Part shown: positions 53,961 to 64,000 of the stretch, one piece after another | Numbering within the stretch: position 1 is the first letter of the stretch | Layout: each line of letters opens with the position of its first letter | Origin: Isoetes taiwanensis | Lineage: Eukaryota; Streptophyta; Lycopodiopsida; Isoetales; Isoetaceae | Assembly: GCA_021234155.1 (NCBI GenBank) | Contig: JAJEKV010000264.1 | Span: 308,001 to 372,000, forward strand | Reading direction: 5' to 3' | DNA: 64,000 bases | Position numbers and translations under genes: made by a program | Notes under the pieces: model-generated | Seen by the model: the letters and a program-made list of their open reading frames with translations, nothing else | The model's database searches: none | What the model was told of the DNA's origin: nothing

Positions 53961-54899
53961 CATCCTACACCTTTCGCAACAAGATGGTTTATCAAGTGCA
54001 AACAACATCTACGCACCAATCGCAATATCGCGAGCCACCACTTTGCAGCGCAACCCACTCAACTCTATCAACAGAGCAACAACGGGGACCCAACACACGT
54101 CCCTCCTTTTGATCGCAAAAGCTTCGGTGTTATCAGCATCAAGAATGGGGTCATACCACCCGCGGCGTGTCCTCAACTTCCACAAGTTGGTGCGGCTTCA
54201 CGGCACAAATCGGACCACGTCGGTCCGCCTACGGCTTACCAACTCACGGATTGCTAATGGCAAACAAGGCCAGCGTCTGTTCTTCGCCGGAAGCCACCTC
54301 GCGCCAAAGAATCACGCTATCAACCAGCTCCACGCCACTCAACCTCGGATGGATCAACAAGCCCAGGAAGAAATTTTTCAAGCTCTTAATCCTCCAGTCC
54401 GCCATCCAATTGGGTTGGTTTGGTCTCACGCACCAACCGGGCATCACGCCCCTTAACCATTATTCCTAATGGCACGCAACCCCGCTTTTGCGGTCCGACT
54501 TAATTCCTCATGCGAGAAGACAAAAGGTCCATTTTGCACCTGACTTGGAGAAACTCATGCCGAATGTCATGCCTAAAGTTCGACAAAGCATTTTGCACCT
54601 CATGCAAAGCCGAAGGCCGCCGACGTTGGCTAATGTCCATGCCACCACTAGAGCTCAACAAAGACAAGGCGCGACCTTCCACGCCTCAACCTCCACGCTC
54701 TCGGACATATCCCAATATCGGCTGGGAGGTTGACCTACTCAAAGAAGTTCTTTGCTTCTTTACCACGCACTCCCCTTTTGTGGATCCAGGCCGATCCTTT
54801 TTCTCATGTGCCTCACGGAACTCCAAGAGGAGCTAGCCAAAATCAAAATTCCTTTAAGCTTGGCCACAATTTTGAAACTCGTCACGCTCTCAAGGACCG

Positions 54900-55280
54900 G
54901 TTACCACCCCGACTATTTTGGTTGGGGCTGTTGCTACCTCTACTCCCCGCGGTACATGCCACGGTGGGCAATCAACAAGTCAATCATGTTCAAATTGGCC
55001 GGAGGTAGCGCTGTCAATCTCATCGCGGATAAACTCCGCCAAACAAATGGGCATCAAACAACTCTATTGTGCCCCATATGACATCAAATTGGCCAATGGC
55101 CATATCCACGAGACCTCAAAGGCGTCATGCCTCTTCTTCACATCAACATTGGTGATCTCAGATTCCCCTTGGAATTTGGTATTTGGAAGGTGGAGAAGAT
55201 CCGGTGATTATGAAATGTTGGTCGTGGACCTTTTCTCCGCCAGCCAAGAGTATCCATTATTGGGCCACGGATGTTAGTTA
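54900..55280 (+). pseudogene. Aspartic protease region of the gypsy element
   Basis: Split between two frames, GGSAVNLIADKLRQ (the protease active-site loop, normally with Asp before the GGSA) and IKQLYCAPYDIKLANGHIHE can be read; after another change, NIGDLRFPLEFG and DYEMLVVDLF follow. The active-site Asp is not kept in the readable frame (LAGGSA), so the enzyme would be inactive. Confidence 0.65.
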
Positions 55281-55939
55281 GTCATCAGCGATGGTCACCT
55301 CAATGCCACCATGGACTTGAAGCAAGGCAAAATCATTTCCGCCGAAAATGCTGAACCCTCTCTCTCCGACCGCAGATCCCGAGGGCGCCCAAAATATTTA
55401 TCAAGTTCGGGCTCCCCACAAGTGCGCCTCGTCATCCTACCCCGAATATCTTTGATCCTTGGGGAGAAAATGACTCTTGATCAGGACCAGGCTGTGGCTG
55501 CTTTGTTTGACCCTTACCTGGCTCCTTGCAATCGAATCAACGTGTTGATCACTTTTGGACGGAACCTCCTGCAGCTCCACGTAGATGTACGCCTTTGTCA
55601 TGAAGCAACCTGCAGAGGAAACTTCGGCAACCTCTCTTTTCACCCACGCAGAGTGCCGCGCATCTGTTATGCTTCAACCTCCGCTCATATTGTCGGGACG
55701 GAAGTTATCCCCATATTCCGGACTCCGGTCGAGATTGTGGGCGTAGGCAAGGCAACGGCTGTCCGACTTTTCGCCAATCTTAGACACCCTATCGTGAACG
55801 GGTCTGTCATGCTCTTCAAAAGTTCAAACACATTTTCAGCCGGAGCTACGAGAGATCTTGGGGATCAACAAAACCTTGGGAGAACTCACCATTCCTACCA
55901 AGTCCGATGCACGCCCGGTCTAGCAACGGCAGTGACGGC

Positions 55940-56800
55940 TCAACCCTAATTACGCGGATCGGCGTCAAGGCAGAAATTGACAAACTCCTTGCTGCGGGTT
56001 TGATCTATGAGGTCAAACATTCTGAATGGTGAGCCCCATCGTCATTGCACTCAAACACAATGGTAAGATCCGCGTTTGCGTGGACTACCAAAACTCAATC
56101 GGGCCACGAGCGTGATCATTTTCCACTTCCCTTCACGGACCGGGGTTCGGAAGAGGTTCTTTGACATGAGATGTACCTTCATGGATGGTTTTTCGGCTAC
56201 AATCGGATCTCAATCAAAGAATCTGATCAACTCAAGACTACTTTCACCACCCGTGCAAGTACTTTTTGCCTACAAGGTGGTTCCTTTTGGATTATCAAAC
56301 TCTCCATCCACGTTTCAACGTATCATGCTCTCAGTTTTCATGATTTTATGAAGGAAAATCCCTTCTTGCAAATTTTCAAGATGACTTCTTCTCGCCCTCT
56401 GAGTTCCATGGCTGACCATTTGGATAAATTGGAACTTCGTCTTTCAGAAATGTGATGAGTCCGGCATTAGTCTCAATCGAGAAATGCACTTTTAAGCGTC
56501 ACTTCAGGTGTTCGTTGGGACATGTGGTCAGCAAAGCAGGTATCACCACGGATCCTGCCAAAATCAGCTGTGTGCTCAAGGCTCAAGCACCAGCCAATAT
56601 CAAGGAAACACGCTCTTTCTTGGGTAAGGTCAATTATTACTCCACCTTCATTCCTGGACTCGCAGCCATTGCAGATCCCATTCATAAACTCACGGGTGAT
56701 GAATCCACCTGGGCTTGGAATTCCCAGGCGGATGCTGCTTTCCAACAGTTGAAGCTCTTGCTTACTCAGGCCCCGGTTCTTGTTCCTCCTCAATGGGACA
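55940..56800 (+). pseudogene. Reverse transcriptase of the gypsy element
   Basis: Readable pieces in changing frames: IDKLLAAGLIYEVKHSEW, IRVCVDYQ, GWFFGYNRISIKESDQLKTT (normally FSGYNQI), then AGITTDPAKISCVLKAQAP and RSFLGKVNYYSTFIPGLAAI with DPIHKLT, which are in the standard position after the catalytic domain. The YLDD motif is not readable because of frame changes around 56350-56400. The frame opens for good at 56452. Confidence 0.85.
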
Positions 56801-57200
56801 AGCCCTTTCATGTCCATGTCGATGTCTCGGCCTTTGCTATTGAGCTGTTCTTTTTTCAAGCATATGATGCTGTGACGAAAACCAAAACCGCCACGCCCGG
56901 TAGGAAACTCAATTCGGCTGAACGCAACTACTCTGCCACAGAGCGAGAAGCCTTGGGTTTAATTTTCTGCGTCCAACGCTTCCGTCACTATCTTTTGGGC
57001 AGTCAGATCAAATTCTTTGTTGACCACCAGGCACTTCTTTATTTGATCAACAAATCCACGCCCACGGGCCGCATTGCTCGTTGGGTCCTCCTTCTGCAAG
57101 AATTTGCACCTTTTGAAATTGTTCACAAGGCTGGCAAATCTCATGTTGTCCCGGATTATCTTTCACGCATCCACACAGATGATCCCTCCACTGGAGTCTC
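56800..57200 (+). pseudogene. RNase H of the gypsy element
   Basis: DKPFHVHVDVSAFAIEL begins the domain (first Asp in VDVSA), followed by NSAERNYSATEREALGLIFC (Glu), FFVDHQALLYLINK (Asp) and RIARWVLLLQEFAPFEIVHK then AGKSHVVPDYLSR. All lie in the open frame 56452-57789, with the catalytic acids in place. The run FFFQAYDAVTKTKTATPG departs from the usual LGA.L.Q segment. Confidence 0.9.
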
Positions 57201-57379
57201 AGACGCCTTTCCTGACGCTCAACTCTTTCTGGTCACGGCAACACCTCATTGGTTTCATGACTTTCAGCAGTATCTCCTCACAGGCGCTCTTCCACCAGAG
57301 GACGCCACGCTCTCTCCAGCCAAGCGCCAATCCCGTCGCCATCAATTTCTCCGAGAGGTCCGTGACTACACCATGGTTG

Positions 57380-58545
57380 CAGGCCATCTTTACAAAAAGG
57401 GTAAGGATACCATCCTTCGACGCTGTGTTCTCCCTCATGAGGTCCCAAATATTGTTCGAGAAGCCCATGAAGGGCTCGGTGGTGGTCATTTTCATGGTGA
57501 CACCACGGCACGCAAAATCCTTCTTGCTGGTTATTTTTGGCCCACGCTCTTTAAAGACGCTCACGCCCATGCCCGCACGTGTGATGCTTGCCAGTGTGTG
57601 GGACGCCCACGGCCCATGGCGCTCTTCCCTTGGCGCCGGCCGCCATGCGCATGCACTTCCCTTCAAAGCAAATGGGGAATGGATTTTGTGGGACCCATCG
57701 ATCCTCTGCGGCGCACACACGCGCCCGCTACATACGGTTCTCACCGACTATGCTACCAAATGGGCGGAAGCTTGCGACTTCCGGCATAACACCGCTGCCG
57801 GCCGGCCAAAGTCATCTATCAACAAATCATCACGCGATTCGGCTGCCCCACGGAGCTGGTCAGTGATCGTGGTGTACATTTTATCAATCACACCATCAAG
57901 GAGCTGACGGATTATCTCCTGATACATCATCACAAGAGCACACCTTACTATCCTCAAGGGAATGGTTTGGCTGAAAGCACCAACAAAACTCTGGTCACAA
58001 TTCTCAAGAAAATTTGTGACGCTTCTCGCACTGACTGGCAAACCAAACTTCCCTCTTGTTCTATGGGCTTACAATACTTGTTTCAAAATAGCTACTGGTC
58101 ACACTCCTTTTAAATTGGTTTATGGTCAAGAAGCTCTCATGCCTTTTGAGTACATTCTCCCCACTCTCCGTTTTCAACTGGCTACCACTGGCCATAATCA
58201 CTGCCTGCTGCACTCAAAGAAAGGGTTTATCAATTGGAACAGTTGGATGAACTTAGAAGGGATGCTTATATTCGTGTTCTTCATGGACAACGGTTGCAAA
58301 AATCTTTACATGACAAACGTTTGAAGACAAAAACATTCCAGGACGGAGATTTGGTTCTTCTTTATGATTCTCGGTACAAAAATTTTCCGGGTAAGCTTAA
58401 GTTTCGATGGCTTGCCCTTATCAAATTGTTCAAGTGGTTCAACCCAACCGTTTTCAAATTGGCCGAAAGTTAGATGGAACTCCATTACCTACATTGGTTA
58501 ATGGCTTTCGCCTCAAACCATTTCATACCACAGCAAGTGACAAAC
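57380..58545 (+). pseudogene. Integrase of the gypsy element
   Basis: The zinc finger H...H...CxxC is seen in AHEGLGGGHFHGDTTARKIL and CDACQC. WGMDFVGPI carries the first catalytic Asp. After frame changes near 57730, VSDRGVHF brings the second Asp (about 57861) and [12 protein letters not shown] the Glu (about 57973). A further change near 58040 leads to [20 protein letters not shown] and [18 protein letters not shown]. The C-terminal GPY/F-like module follows (KFRWLALI, ALIKLFKW, then in another frame LDGTPLPTLVNGFRLKPF). No chromodomain is visible after it. Confidence 0.9.
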
Positions 58546-59529
58546 AGATACAGTTCAAGACGCACACACAACAGATAGTGACTAAAACGGCGGCATATTA
58601 TATTATAGGTGGAATTTTTTTACAAAATGTGGGCACGCACCCGGCTATTTTCGCTATGGGCAATCGCCCTATATACAAAAACGGCTGAGAGCCCCCTATC
58701 TACTAAAACCTAAGAAGAAAAACCCTACTCCGGGTTGGGAGCGAGGTGATGCGAGAGGAGGTGGTAGAGGTTACCTTTCGGGGTCCCAAATAAGGTGCGA
58801 GAACCACCTCCATTGCGTTGGTCTTTGGGATCGGGATGTTGAGCCATCCCAAGACACCGACCATCCATTCTCGAGCCACGATTGTGGCGCGCCTTGAGGT
58901 CCGGACAATCCATCTTGCGGGTAATCCCCTCGGCGGGTTAGTGGGCATAGTGCGTTCTCGTTCAAACCAAGCCGCCATGTCGCTGCGCGCCATCGGATGT
59001 CTTCGCTTCACTCCGGTTCGTCTTATATAGCCAATCTGCGGAACTCCTTGTCGGCGTGGACCAATCACAACCATCGCCAAGCGTGTTTGCAATGCAATTT
59101 TGTTTCTAAAATGAGAATCTTTTTCTCCCCAAGATATCTAGCCATGGTAATTTTCCGACACATTCCTTTTAATGATATCCCACCGAGTTGCCGCATTAAA
59201 TGCCATTCCTTCCTTACATACTCGTCAAACATTAATGTGTGTCCTTTGGCCACCGTCACATCCGATCATTCTCTCACGCCTCATCTCCACCGTTCATTGC
59301 TTCTCCTTTGTTGTTGGGGACTTAGCCAAATTTTGCCTCTCAAATCCCTCCTTGGCATCTTTCGACACGGCACCATCAGCAGTTCTGATTTCGCCCTCAT
59401 CATACCTCTTCGCCTCCATTTGCGCGCCCTAAACCTTTTAGGTCTCTCTGCGCCTTAGCCGTCCTTCGTCCTCCGTTCTCCGCTCTCGCCTTCTTCAACC
59501 CGGTTCCTTCGTTCGGCAGCTTTTTAGCC
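58546..59529 (+). other. Spacer between integrase and the extra ORF
   Basis: About 1 kb with no sense gene. A pyrimidine-rich tract (59455-59515) ending TTCGGCAG just before the ORF start could be a splice acceptor for a subgenomic RNA; this is inference. Confidence 0.4.
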
Positions 59530-61215
59530 ATGGGCTGCCCCAAACTTTCTACACTTCAAGCTTACGCTCCAAGGGATCGCGACTCTTTTCGGTCATGTGT
59601 CTTTCTCGGCGCCCACCTTCGAGAGGCCCTTGTTGGTGCCAGTCGAGGAAGTTGCGAACGCATACAAGCTTTTGAGAAATTTCACAAATGGAGCTCCGGC
59701 CCCAAATCGGCGCAATTGCGGCGGTTCATCGCACACATCGTCCAGCGGCCGGGAAGGATTTGCTCACGATTGGTCGATGGCACCACCATTTTACTTACTC
59801 GGCATTTGATTTTCGAGGTATTCCACATCCCTTTGCAAAACCTTCGTCTCTTGGGCTGCTTTTACGGGACATGGGCGTCCTTTCGCTTTGGCGCTATTGC
59901 TTATCAAGCCAACCAGCATCGCCTCACAAATATTGCCAAACCCCATGAGACTTTTGTGAAGTTTCTGTGGCAAAAATTGCTTGGGCATTCCATTAAGAAC
60001 ACCCACATCAATAAGCCGTTTTATAACATGGTCATCACTGCCATCCACTCCACTCTCCATGTTGATTGGCCACAGCTTTTATTCTACCGCCTTCTTCAAG
60101 AAGTAGACCGCGATCGGGGCTACCTCCTCCCTGTCTCTCACGAAATTTCGTGGGTGGCCATCTTGGGGCCCTCATTAAAATCATTATCTTCTGTTCTTGA
60201 GAGTCCTTCCACTTCCCATACCTCCACTCGGGCTCTACGCATTCCCGGTCCAACTCAACAAGCTGTACCCTCACGCCAAACCTCCCCTCGTCCTGTTCAA
60301 CATCAGACCACGCATGTCACTGTCTCCTCTTCTTCCTCTGAGGCCACGCCTTCCCATTCCCGTCATGCCTCTCAACAATCTCAGACAAGGCAGCAACAGG
60401 GCCCTGCCCCTCCCCATCCTCGACAGCTCCTGTACAAATTCCAGCAAGATGTTCAAACCGCTGCCATGCAGCTACATGCATCCCAGGAGGCTCTCATGAC
60501 TGGTGTTCAGGCGTCCCTGGAGGCTTCCGATGCTGTTCAAAGAGACCTTCAAGCTGCCACTGCCCATGTTCAAACTTTGGAAGCCCAACTTCAAGAAAAG
60601 CACGCGGCTCTATTACAGGCCCGTATAGATCTCACCAGTGCTCAGGATCAGACCAGCCTACTTACCGATCAGCAGGCGCAGCTCCAAACTCAAATTCAGG
60701 ACTTATTGGAACAGAACAAGTCCAAAGATACCCTCCTGGGTGAAAAGGAGAAACACATTGCTAAGCTAGACACCTTGTACTCAGAGCTTTGTGACAATTA
60801 CAGCACTCAAGTTCAAAATCTCACTGAGCGTGAAGCTCGACTCACCTCCCTGGAAGCTCAGCTTTCCACGCTCACCAATCAGTTAACGTCCCTCCAGACT
60901 CAGCTTTTGGAGGCTCAGAAACAAAAGGTCGTCGATGACGCGGAGATTGCCACGCTTCGCCTCCATACTCCGGGGCAATCTTCTTCACATGCCACGCTTC
61001 CTGGTAAACGGGTCCGTGATCAGTCTTGTCTTTTGTTAGAAAAGGAGCATCGGATCCGTGACCTTGAACATGCAGTTCAATCTGCTGAGGAAGCCCAACA
61101 CAAACAGGAGGGATATCTTGACATTGCTACAAACATCCCGGTGGACTTCTCTACTCCTTCCAGCTATCTTGACTATGTGGTGACCCGACGGCACCTCTTT
61201 CTTTTGAAGTGGTAG
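59530..61215 (+). CDS. Extra ORF after integrase: 561-residue coiled-coil protein
   Basis: The ATG has an excellent context (TTAGCCATGGGC). Residues 1-220 look globular (LLTRHLIFEVFHIPLQNL, KFLWQKLLGHSIKNTHIN, HVDWPQLLFYRLLQEVDRDR), faintly like the plant transposon-associated domain found downstream of pol in large Ty3 elements. Residues about 225-300 are Ser/Thr/Gln/Pro-rich and probably disordered. Residues about 310-490 are strongly heptad-like, with long Gln/Leu/Glu runs (VQTLEAQLQEKHAALLQARI, LTSLEAQLSTLTNQLTSLQ), so a long parallel coiled coil is predicted. It is open over 561 codons whereas gag and pol are broken. It could be a structural or movement-like accessory protein. Pieces in further frames continue to about 62355. 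Confidence 0.75.
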   Translation: MGCPKLSTLQAYAPRDRDSFRSCVFLGAHLREALVGASRGSCERIQAFEKFHKWSSGPKSAQLRRFIAHIVQRPGRICSRLVDGTTILLTRHLIFEVFHIPLQNLRLLGCFYGTWASFRFGAIAYQANQHRLTNIAKPHETFVKFLWQKLLGHSIKNTHINKPFYNMVITAIHSTLHVDWPQLLFYRLLQEVDRDRGYLLPVSHEISWVAILGPSLKSLSSVLESPSTSHTSTRALRIPGPTQQAVPSRQTSPRPVQHQTTHVTVSSSSSEATPSHSRHASQQSQTRQQQGPAPPHPRQLLYKFQQDVQTAAMQLHASQEALMTGVQASLEASDAVQRDLQAATAHVQTLEAQLQEKHAALLQARIDLTSAQDQTSLLTDQQAQLQTQIQDLLEQNKSKDTLLGEKEKHIAKLDTLYSELCDNYSTQVQNLTEREARLTSLEAQLSTLTNQLTSLQTQLLEAQKQKVVDDAEIATLRLHTPGQSSSHATLPGKRVRDQSCLLLEKEHRIRDLEHAVQSAEEAQHKQEGYLDIATNIPVDFSTPSSYLDYVVTRRHLFLLKW

Positions 61216-62355
61216 TGCAGCGCCAATGGCAATGTTCATCAACGACCACTCAAAAGTGTGGACTTCCTTGAACTGGCCAGATCTCTCTATAGAAGACAAG
61301 GGTTTATTTTGTGCACTCTTAGTCTTTGATCGCCTTACGGTTGAAGATCCCCGAATTAGTCATCTTAGAGTGGTTCAGCCAATGGCTTATGTTTTTCATG
61401 ACTTCTACCCTGGCGGATCTTCGGGATAAATTCGGGATGAGGCCCATCGTGTTTTTAGAGGCAACTCAATCTTTGCTTGGTTGTTATCACCAACCAATAA
61501 ATATTTCAAGGATCCCTTTCGGTCTCGGACTTTTGAGCGAGTACATGCCTCGAATCGGCTCAAGACTTACCTCTGTGGCAGGTTGAAACGTTGGAACAGG
61601 TAAACAAAAATCTGGCGCACCCTGATGATCTTGAGTTTGCTCAGATTTATATGCAGCACTTGGGAGGCTACAATCAACTCCGTGGCCTTCTGGAAAGCAA
61701 GACCATCCCCACGGGTTGGGTCAATCCTCCTGTCTATCAATTACTCTCTACTTCAGAATGGGACCATTGGTGTCGTGCTCTTGATCAAAATCTTGTTCAA
61801 GCATTTAGGGACATGGCTCTGCAACGCACACGGGCATGCTTCCCTCTCCATATGCTTCCTTAGGAGCCCCTCCCCGCCCACGGTTCCTTTCTTCTGACTG
61901 GCGTCTTCCCTTTTGGACGAGGGCCCTGGATGGCCACGCTGGGTCAACTCCGCCTCAGATCTCCACGGATCTCCGGTGGGATCCCCGATTTGTCAGACGC
62001 TCCAATTGGGAGGAGAATGCCACTTTGGACACTACTGAAAATTGGATTTATATCGGTAATGAGCGTGGTTGGCAAAAGCCTGCTGATGCTCTTCATGGTC
62101 TTGACACCTTCTTGCGAATGCCGCCACCTCACGGATCGCCCTTCACACCGTCAAAAGGGGTTTTACGTCTTTGCTCTCAAATGCATCCTGGTCAGCTCTT
62201 TAAATAGGCAGCGTCCAATCTTTCACTGCAATCCGAATGCCAGCGTCAGTGCCTTCGGTCTTCAAACTTGCCTTCTCATGGAGTGCCAGTTTGTTCCTTC
62301 GGCTGCCCATGCTGCCCTGGAAGACATGGTAATTAAGCTCTCACTTCCTCATTGA
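61216..62355 (+). pseudogene. Continuation of the extra-ORF region, broken
   Basis: Shifting frames give protein-like text: VWTSLNWPDLSIEDKG, then LEQVNKNLAHPDDLEFAQ-like, YMQHLGGYNQLRGLLESKTI, WDHWCRALDQNLVQAF, LRWDPRFVRRSNWEENATLD and WIYIGNERGWQKPADAL, ending near VIKLSLPH and TGA at 62353. No family is recognised. It may have been one protein with the coiled-coil ORF or a second 3' ORF. Confidence 0.45.
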
Positions 62356-62518
62356 GGCCCATCGCCCTAGGGCTCAACACCCACGGCGCTCTTCAAACAC
62401 GCCGGGACCTCATTGCTCATTACCATAATGGGCCCGACCTCATTCGTGAGGATCACTTCCAAGCTAGCTGGTTTCCCAGCCGGGCACTTCCTCCTTTTCT
62501 TCAGGCCGAGTGTCATTT

Positions 62519-62527
62519 GGTGGGGAG
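62519..62527 (+). other. Polypurine tract of the gypsy element
   Basis: GGTGGGGAG immediately before the 3' LTR, the plus-strand primer site. Confidence 0.75.
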
Positions 62528-63119
62528 TGTTAGTCACGTGCCTCTGGTTCATGACTATTCATGCATCTGACGGACAGGTCAAGCTCAAGGATCCGCGAGC
62601 GAGGCATGGGTCAGCCATCAAAGGCTTCGGCCAGAAGACCAAGCGGCCGGACCCACTAGTCCAAAACTGCGTCCGTCAACAACAGGCGCCCGGCCGGACA
62701 AGTGATGGCCCGTCGCGCCCGTCGGTGTCGGCGTGATTCTAGGCACTTCAAGAGGCACCGCCAACATTCCTGCAAATCAGGCCTCCTTCCAGGAGTCGGC
62801 ACCGAGATCAGTCAGGGTGTCTATATTGGGCCAAAGGCCATTGTACTATATATATGAGTAGAGCTAGCACATGAGTTTTTAGATGAGTTTTGAGTCTTGT
62901 CTCTCTTCAGTCTTCTCTCGATTGCGAGAGTTCATGTATGTTCATCATTGATATCAAGGAAGCTTATCATTTTCCTCTCACTGTTCTCTCTTGTTCTGTT
63001 TTCTTCTTGTTCTTTTCTTGCAAATCCCGCGTGACATAGTCCCCCGGATTCTCCTGTTAGATCCAAGGGTCCTCACAGAGGGCTGTCTTGCAGGAATTCC
63101 CGAACCCAGACCCCAAACA
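62528..63119 (+). repeat. 3' LTR of the gypsy element
   Basis: 592 bp, alignable over its whole length with the 5' LTR, with scattered substitutions and short gaps (for example near 62665-62730). Ends CCCCAAACA. Confidence 0.93.
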
Positions 63120-63560
63120 GGAAGGCTGATTGACAAAGAATAATATTTTTTTGCAGATAGCCCTTGATCCTATTTACAATGATTTTAGCACACACTTTGG
63201 AAGATGTATTGGTCAAAGATATAGATCTCCAATCAGAGAAATTTTTAGGATCATCATTTTTAAAAATAAGGGAGATCAGACTTGTAGAGATAGCAGGATG
63301 TAAATGATTTGAATTCTAAAATCCATGGATCATTCTCATAAAATCAAGTTTGCTAATATCCCAGAAATGAATATAAAATTGGGGAGGTAGACCATCAGCT
63401 TTTCCCTTTAGCAAAAGATTTTAAAGTGTTTAAAACTTCTTCATATTCTAGAAGAATATCCAAGTTATTATCCGTAGGATCACCCCGAGGATGATTTCTT
63501 ACTTGAGGCAAACAACAATTGCTATCCAACCTTTGCAAGTTGAGGCTGTTTATAGGAAAT
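63120..63560 (-). pseudogene. L1-type LINE reverse transcriptase, upstream half (split by gypsy)
   Basis: On -, reading towards the insertion: KSFAKGKADGLPPQFYIHFW, SLISLIFKNDDPKNFSDWRS, ISLTNTSSKVCAKIIVNRIK and GYLQKNIILCQSAF. This is the standard N-terminal part of L1 reverse transcriptase (G.DGLP..FY, LI.K.....DWR.ISL.N...K...K, QSAF). One stop (FN-type position near 63315) and a frame change near 63405 show decay before or after the split. It continues at 52034 on the other side of the gypsy element. Confidence 0.9.
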
Positions 63561-63589
63561 AAATTACTAATCGCATATCTTTTATTAGC

Positions 63590-64000
63590 TATAATGACTT
63601 TAGCTAAAGTTGCCCAAAACTAATCCCAAGACTTTTTACGCTTTAGCTAAACTCTACAAATTTTTCCCTCATACTTTCTAATCTTTAGCTAAACTAACTC
63701 AAAATTCATCCCAAAAATTTATGTAGTGTTGTCCACGAAATAACATTAAGCTAAAACTATTGTACTTTTTTCCAATTGTTTCCATTTACATTATCGTTTT
63801 CTTTCTGGAAGCATGGTAAAAAATATGCCAGCTACCTAAGTCTATCCCTCAAATTGTTCCATGCATGTTCATATATTTCTTATAAACTAGAATTATTTTA
63901 GCTAAACCAGCCCAAAACTCATTCCAAAAGTTTCTATGGTTTAGCTAAACATTACAAAATTTCACTCTCTTACTTTCTAGTGTTTGGCTAAAGAGCTCGA
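63590..64000. repeat. TTTAGCTAAA repeat, possible miniature transposon
   Basis: TTTAGCTAAA occurs at 63598, 63641, 63700 and 63897, TTTAGCTAAAC at 63944 and TTTGGCTAAAGAGCTC at the window edge. Two related segments (63595-63725 and 63896-64000) share CCCAAAACTNATYCCAA and a following ACTTTCTA. The inside is non-coding. The edge of the window cuts it. Confidence 0.55.

Larger units (their letters stand above)
52035..63119 (+). mobile_element. Ty3/gypsy LTR retrotransposon with extra 3' ORF, 11.1 kb
   Basis: LTRs at 52035-52629 and 62528-63119 start TGTTAG and end AACA, and the whole is flanked by the 5-bp target duplication GGAAG (52030-52034, 63120-63124). Gene order is gag, protease, reverse transcriptase, RNase H, integrase, as in Ty3/gypsy, and then a long non-standard region with a coiled-coil ORF. 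The size, the RNase H text (FFVDHQALLYLINK, RIARWVLLLQEF) and the 3' ORF suggest a Tat/Athila-type lineage; no chromodomain was seen. Many frame changes show that it is dead. The LTRs differ at a number of sites and small gaps, so the insertion is of moderate age, younger than the LINE it interrupts. Confidence 0.95.

Noticed and set aside
57199-57744. 181-codon - frame opposite integrase
   Set aside because: Exact antisense of the integrase zinc finger and catalytic domain.
58703-59092. 129-codon frame on - between integrase and the extra ORF of the gypsy element
   Set aside because: Arg-rich text without any family feature; overlapping frames of similar length on both strands suggest compositional openness.

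Overview
The window looks like nuclear DNA of a land plant with a large, repeat-rich genome. It holds plant-type fragments of a starch branching enzyme, a carboxylesterase, a DnaJ-type zinc-finger protein and a protein kinase. It also holds Ty1/copia and Ty3/gypsy elements (one with the classical primer site TGGTATCAGAGC), several LINEs, a pogo-type transposase and long GA microsatellites. The species cannot be fixed from sequence alone; a fern or other non-seed plant is a guess. No rRNA, tRNA or organelle gene was recognised, and no clearly intact host gene.

Layout. 1-3.9 kb: LINE remnants, two near-identical 335-bp repeats, a primer site with a copia LTR piece, two out-of-order branching-enzyme fragments, and an array of eight small palindromes. 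6.8-12.4 kb: on +, a decayed FCP1/NLI-type phosphatase domain followed by a Ulp1 (C48) peptidase with plausible introns; on -, converging on them, a decayed transposase-like gene of a family I cannot name. 13-18 kb: palindromes, minisatellites, two GA tracts, LINE pieces. 18.5-20.4 kb: a truncated copia element with its 3' LTR. 20.4-28 kb: mostly non-coding, with a kinase fragment and a LINE carrying a 16-unit pentamer tail. 28.5-30.4 kb: a hAT-like element with terminal inverted repeats and an 8-bp target duplication. 31.9-34.5 kb: a pogo-type transposase with two nonsense codons and an altered catalytic residue. 36.6-40.1 kb: a complete non-coding LTR element on - with 5-bp target duplications. 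41.7-42.0 kb: a small DnaJ-type zinc-finger gene, whole apart from one extra base. 42-48 kb: non-coding with strong hairpins. 48.4-48.9 kb: a carboxylesterase fragment. 50-51 kb: a second copy of the first LINE. 52.0-63.1 kb: an 11-kb Ty3/gypsy element inserted precisely into the reverse transcriptase of an L1-type LINE, carrying an extra coiled-coil ORF after integrase.

Three themes stand out. (1) Hairpins recur: the eight-unit array, a stem-loop shared by four LINE 3' ends, and several GC-rich foldbacks. (2) Insertions are nested and datable from target duplications (hAT, non-coding LTR element, gypsy into L1). (3) Most broken reading frames with a clear original codon carry stops one C-to-T/G-to-A step from Trp or Gln codons, as expected of methylated repeats decaying by deamination.
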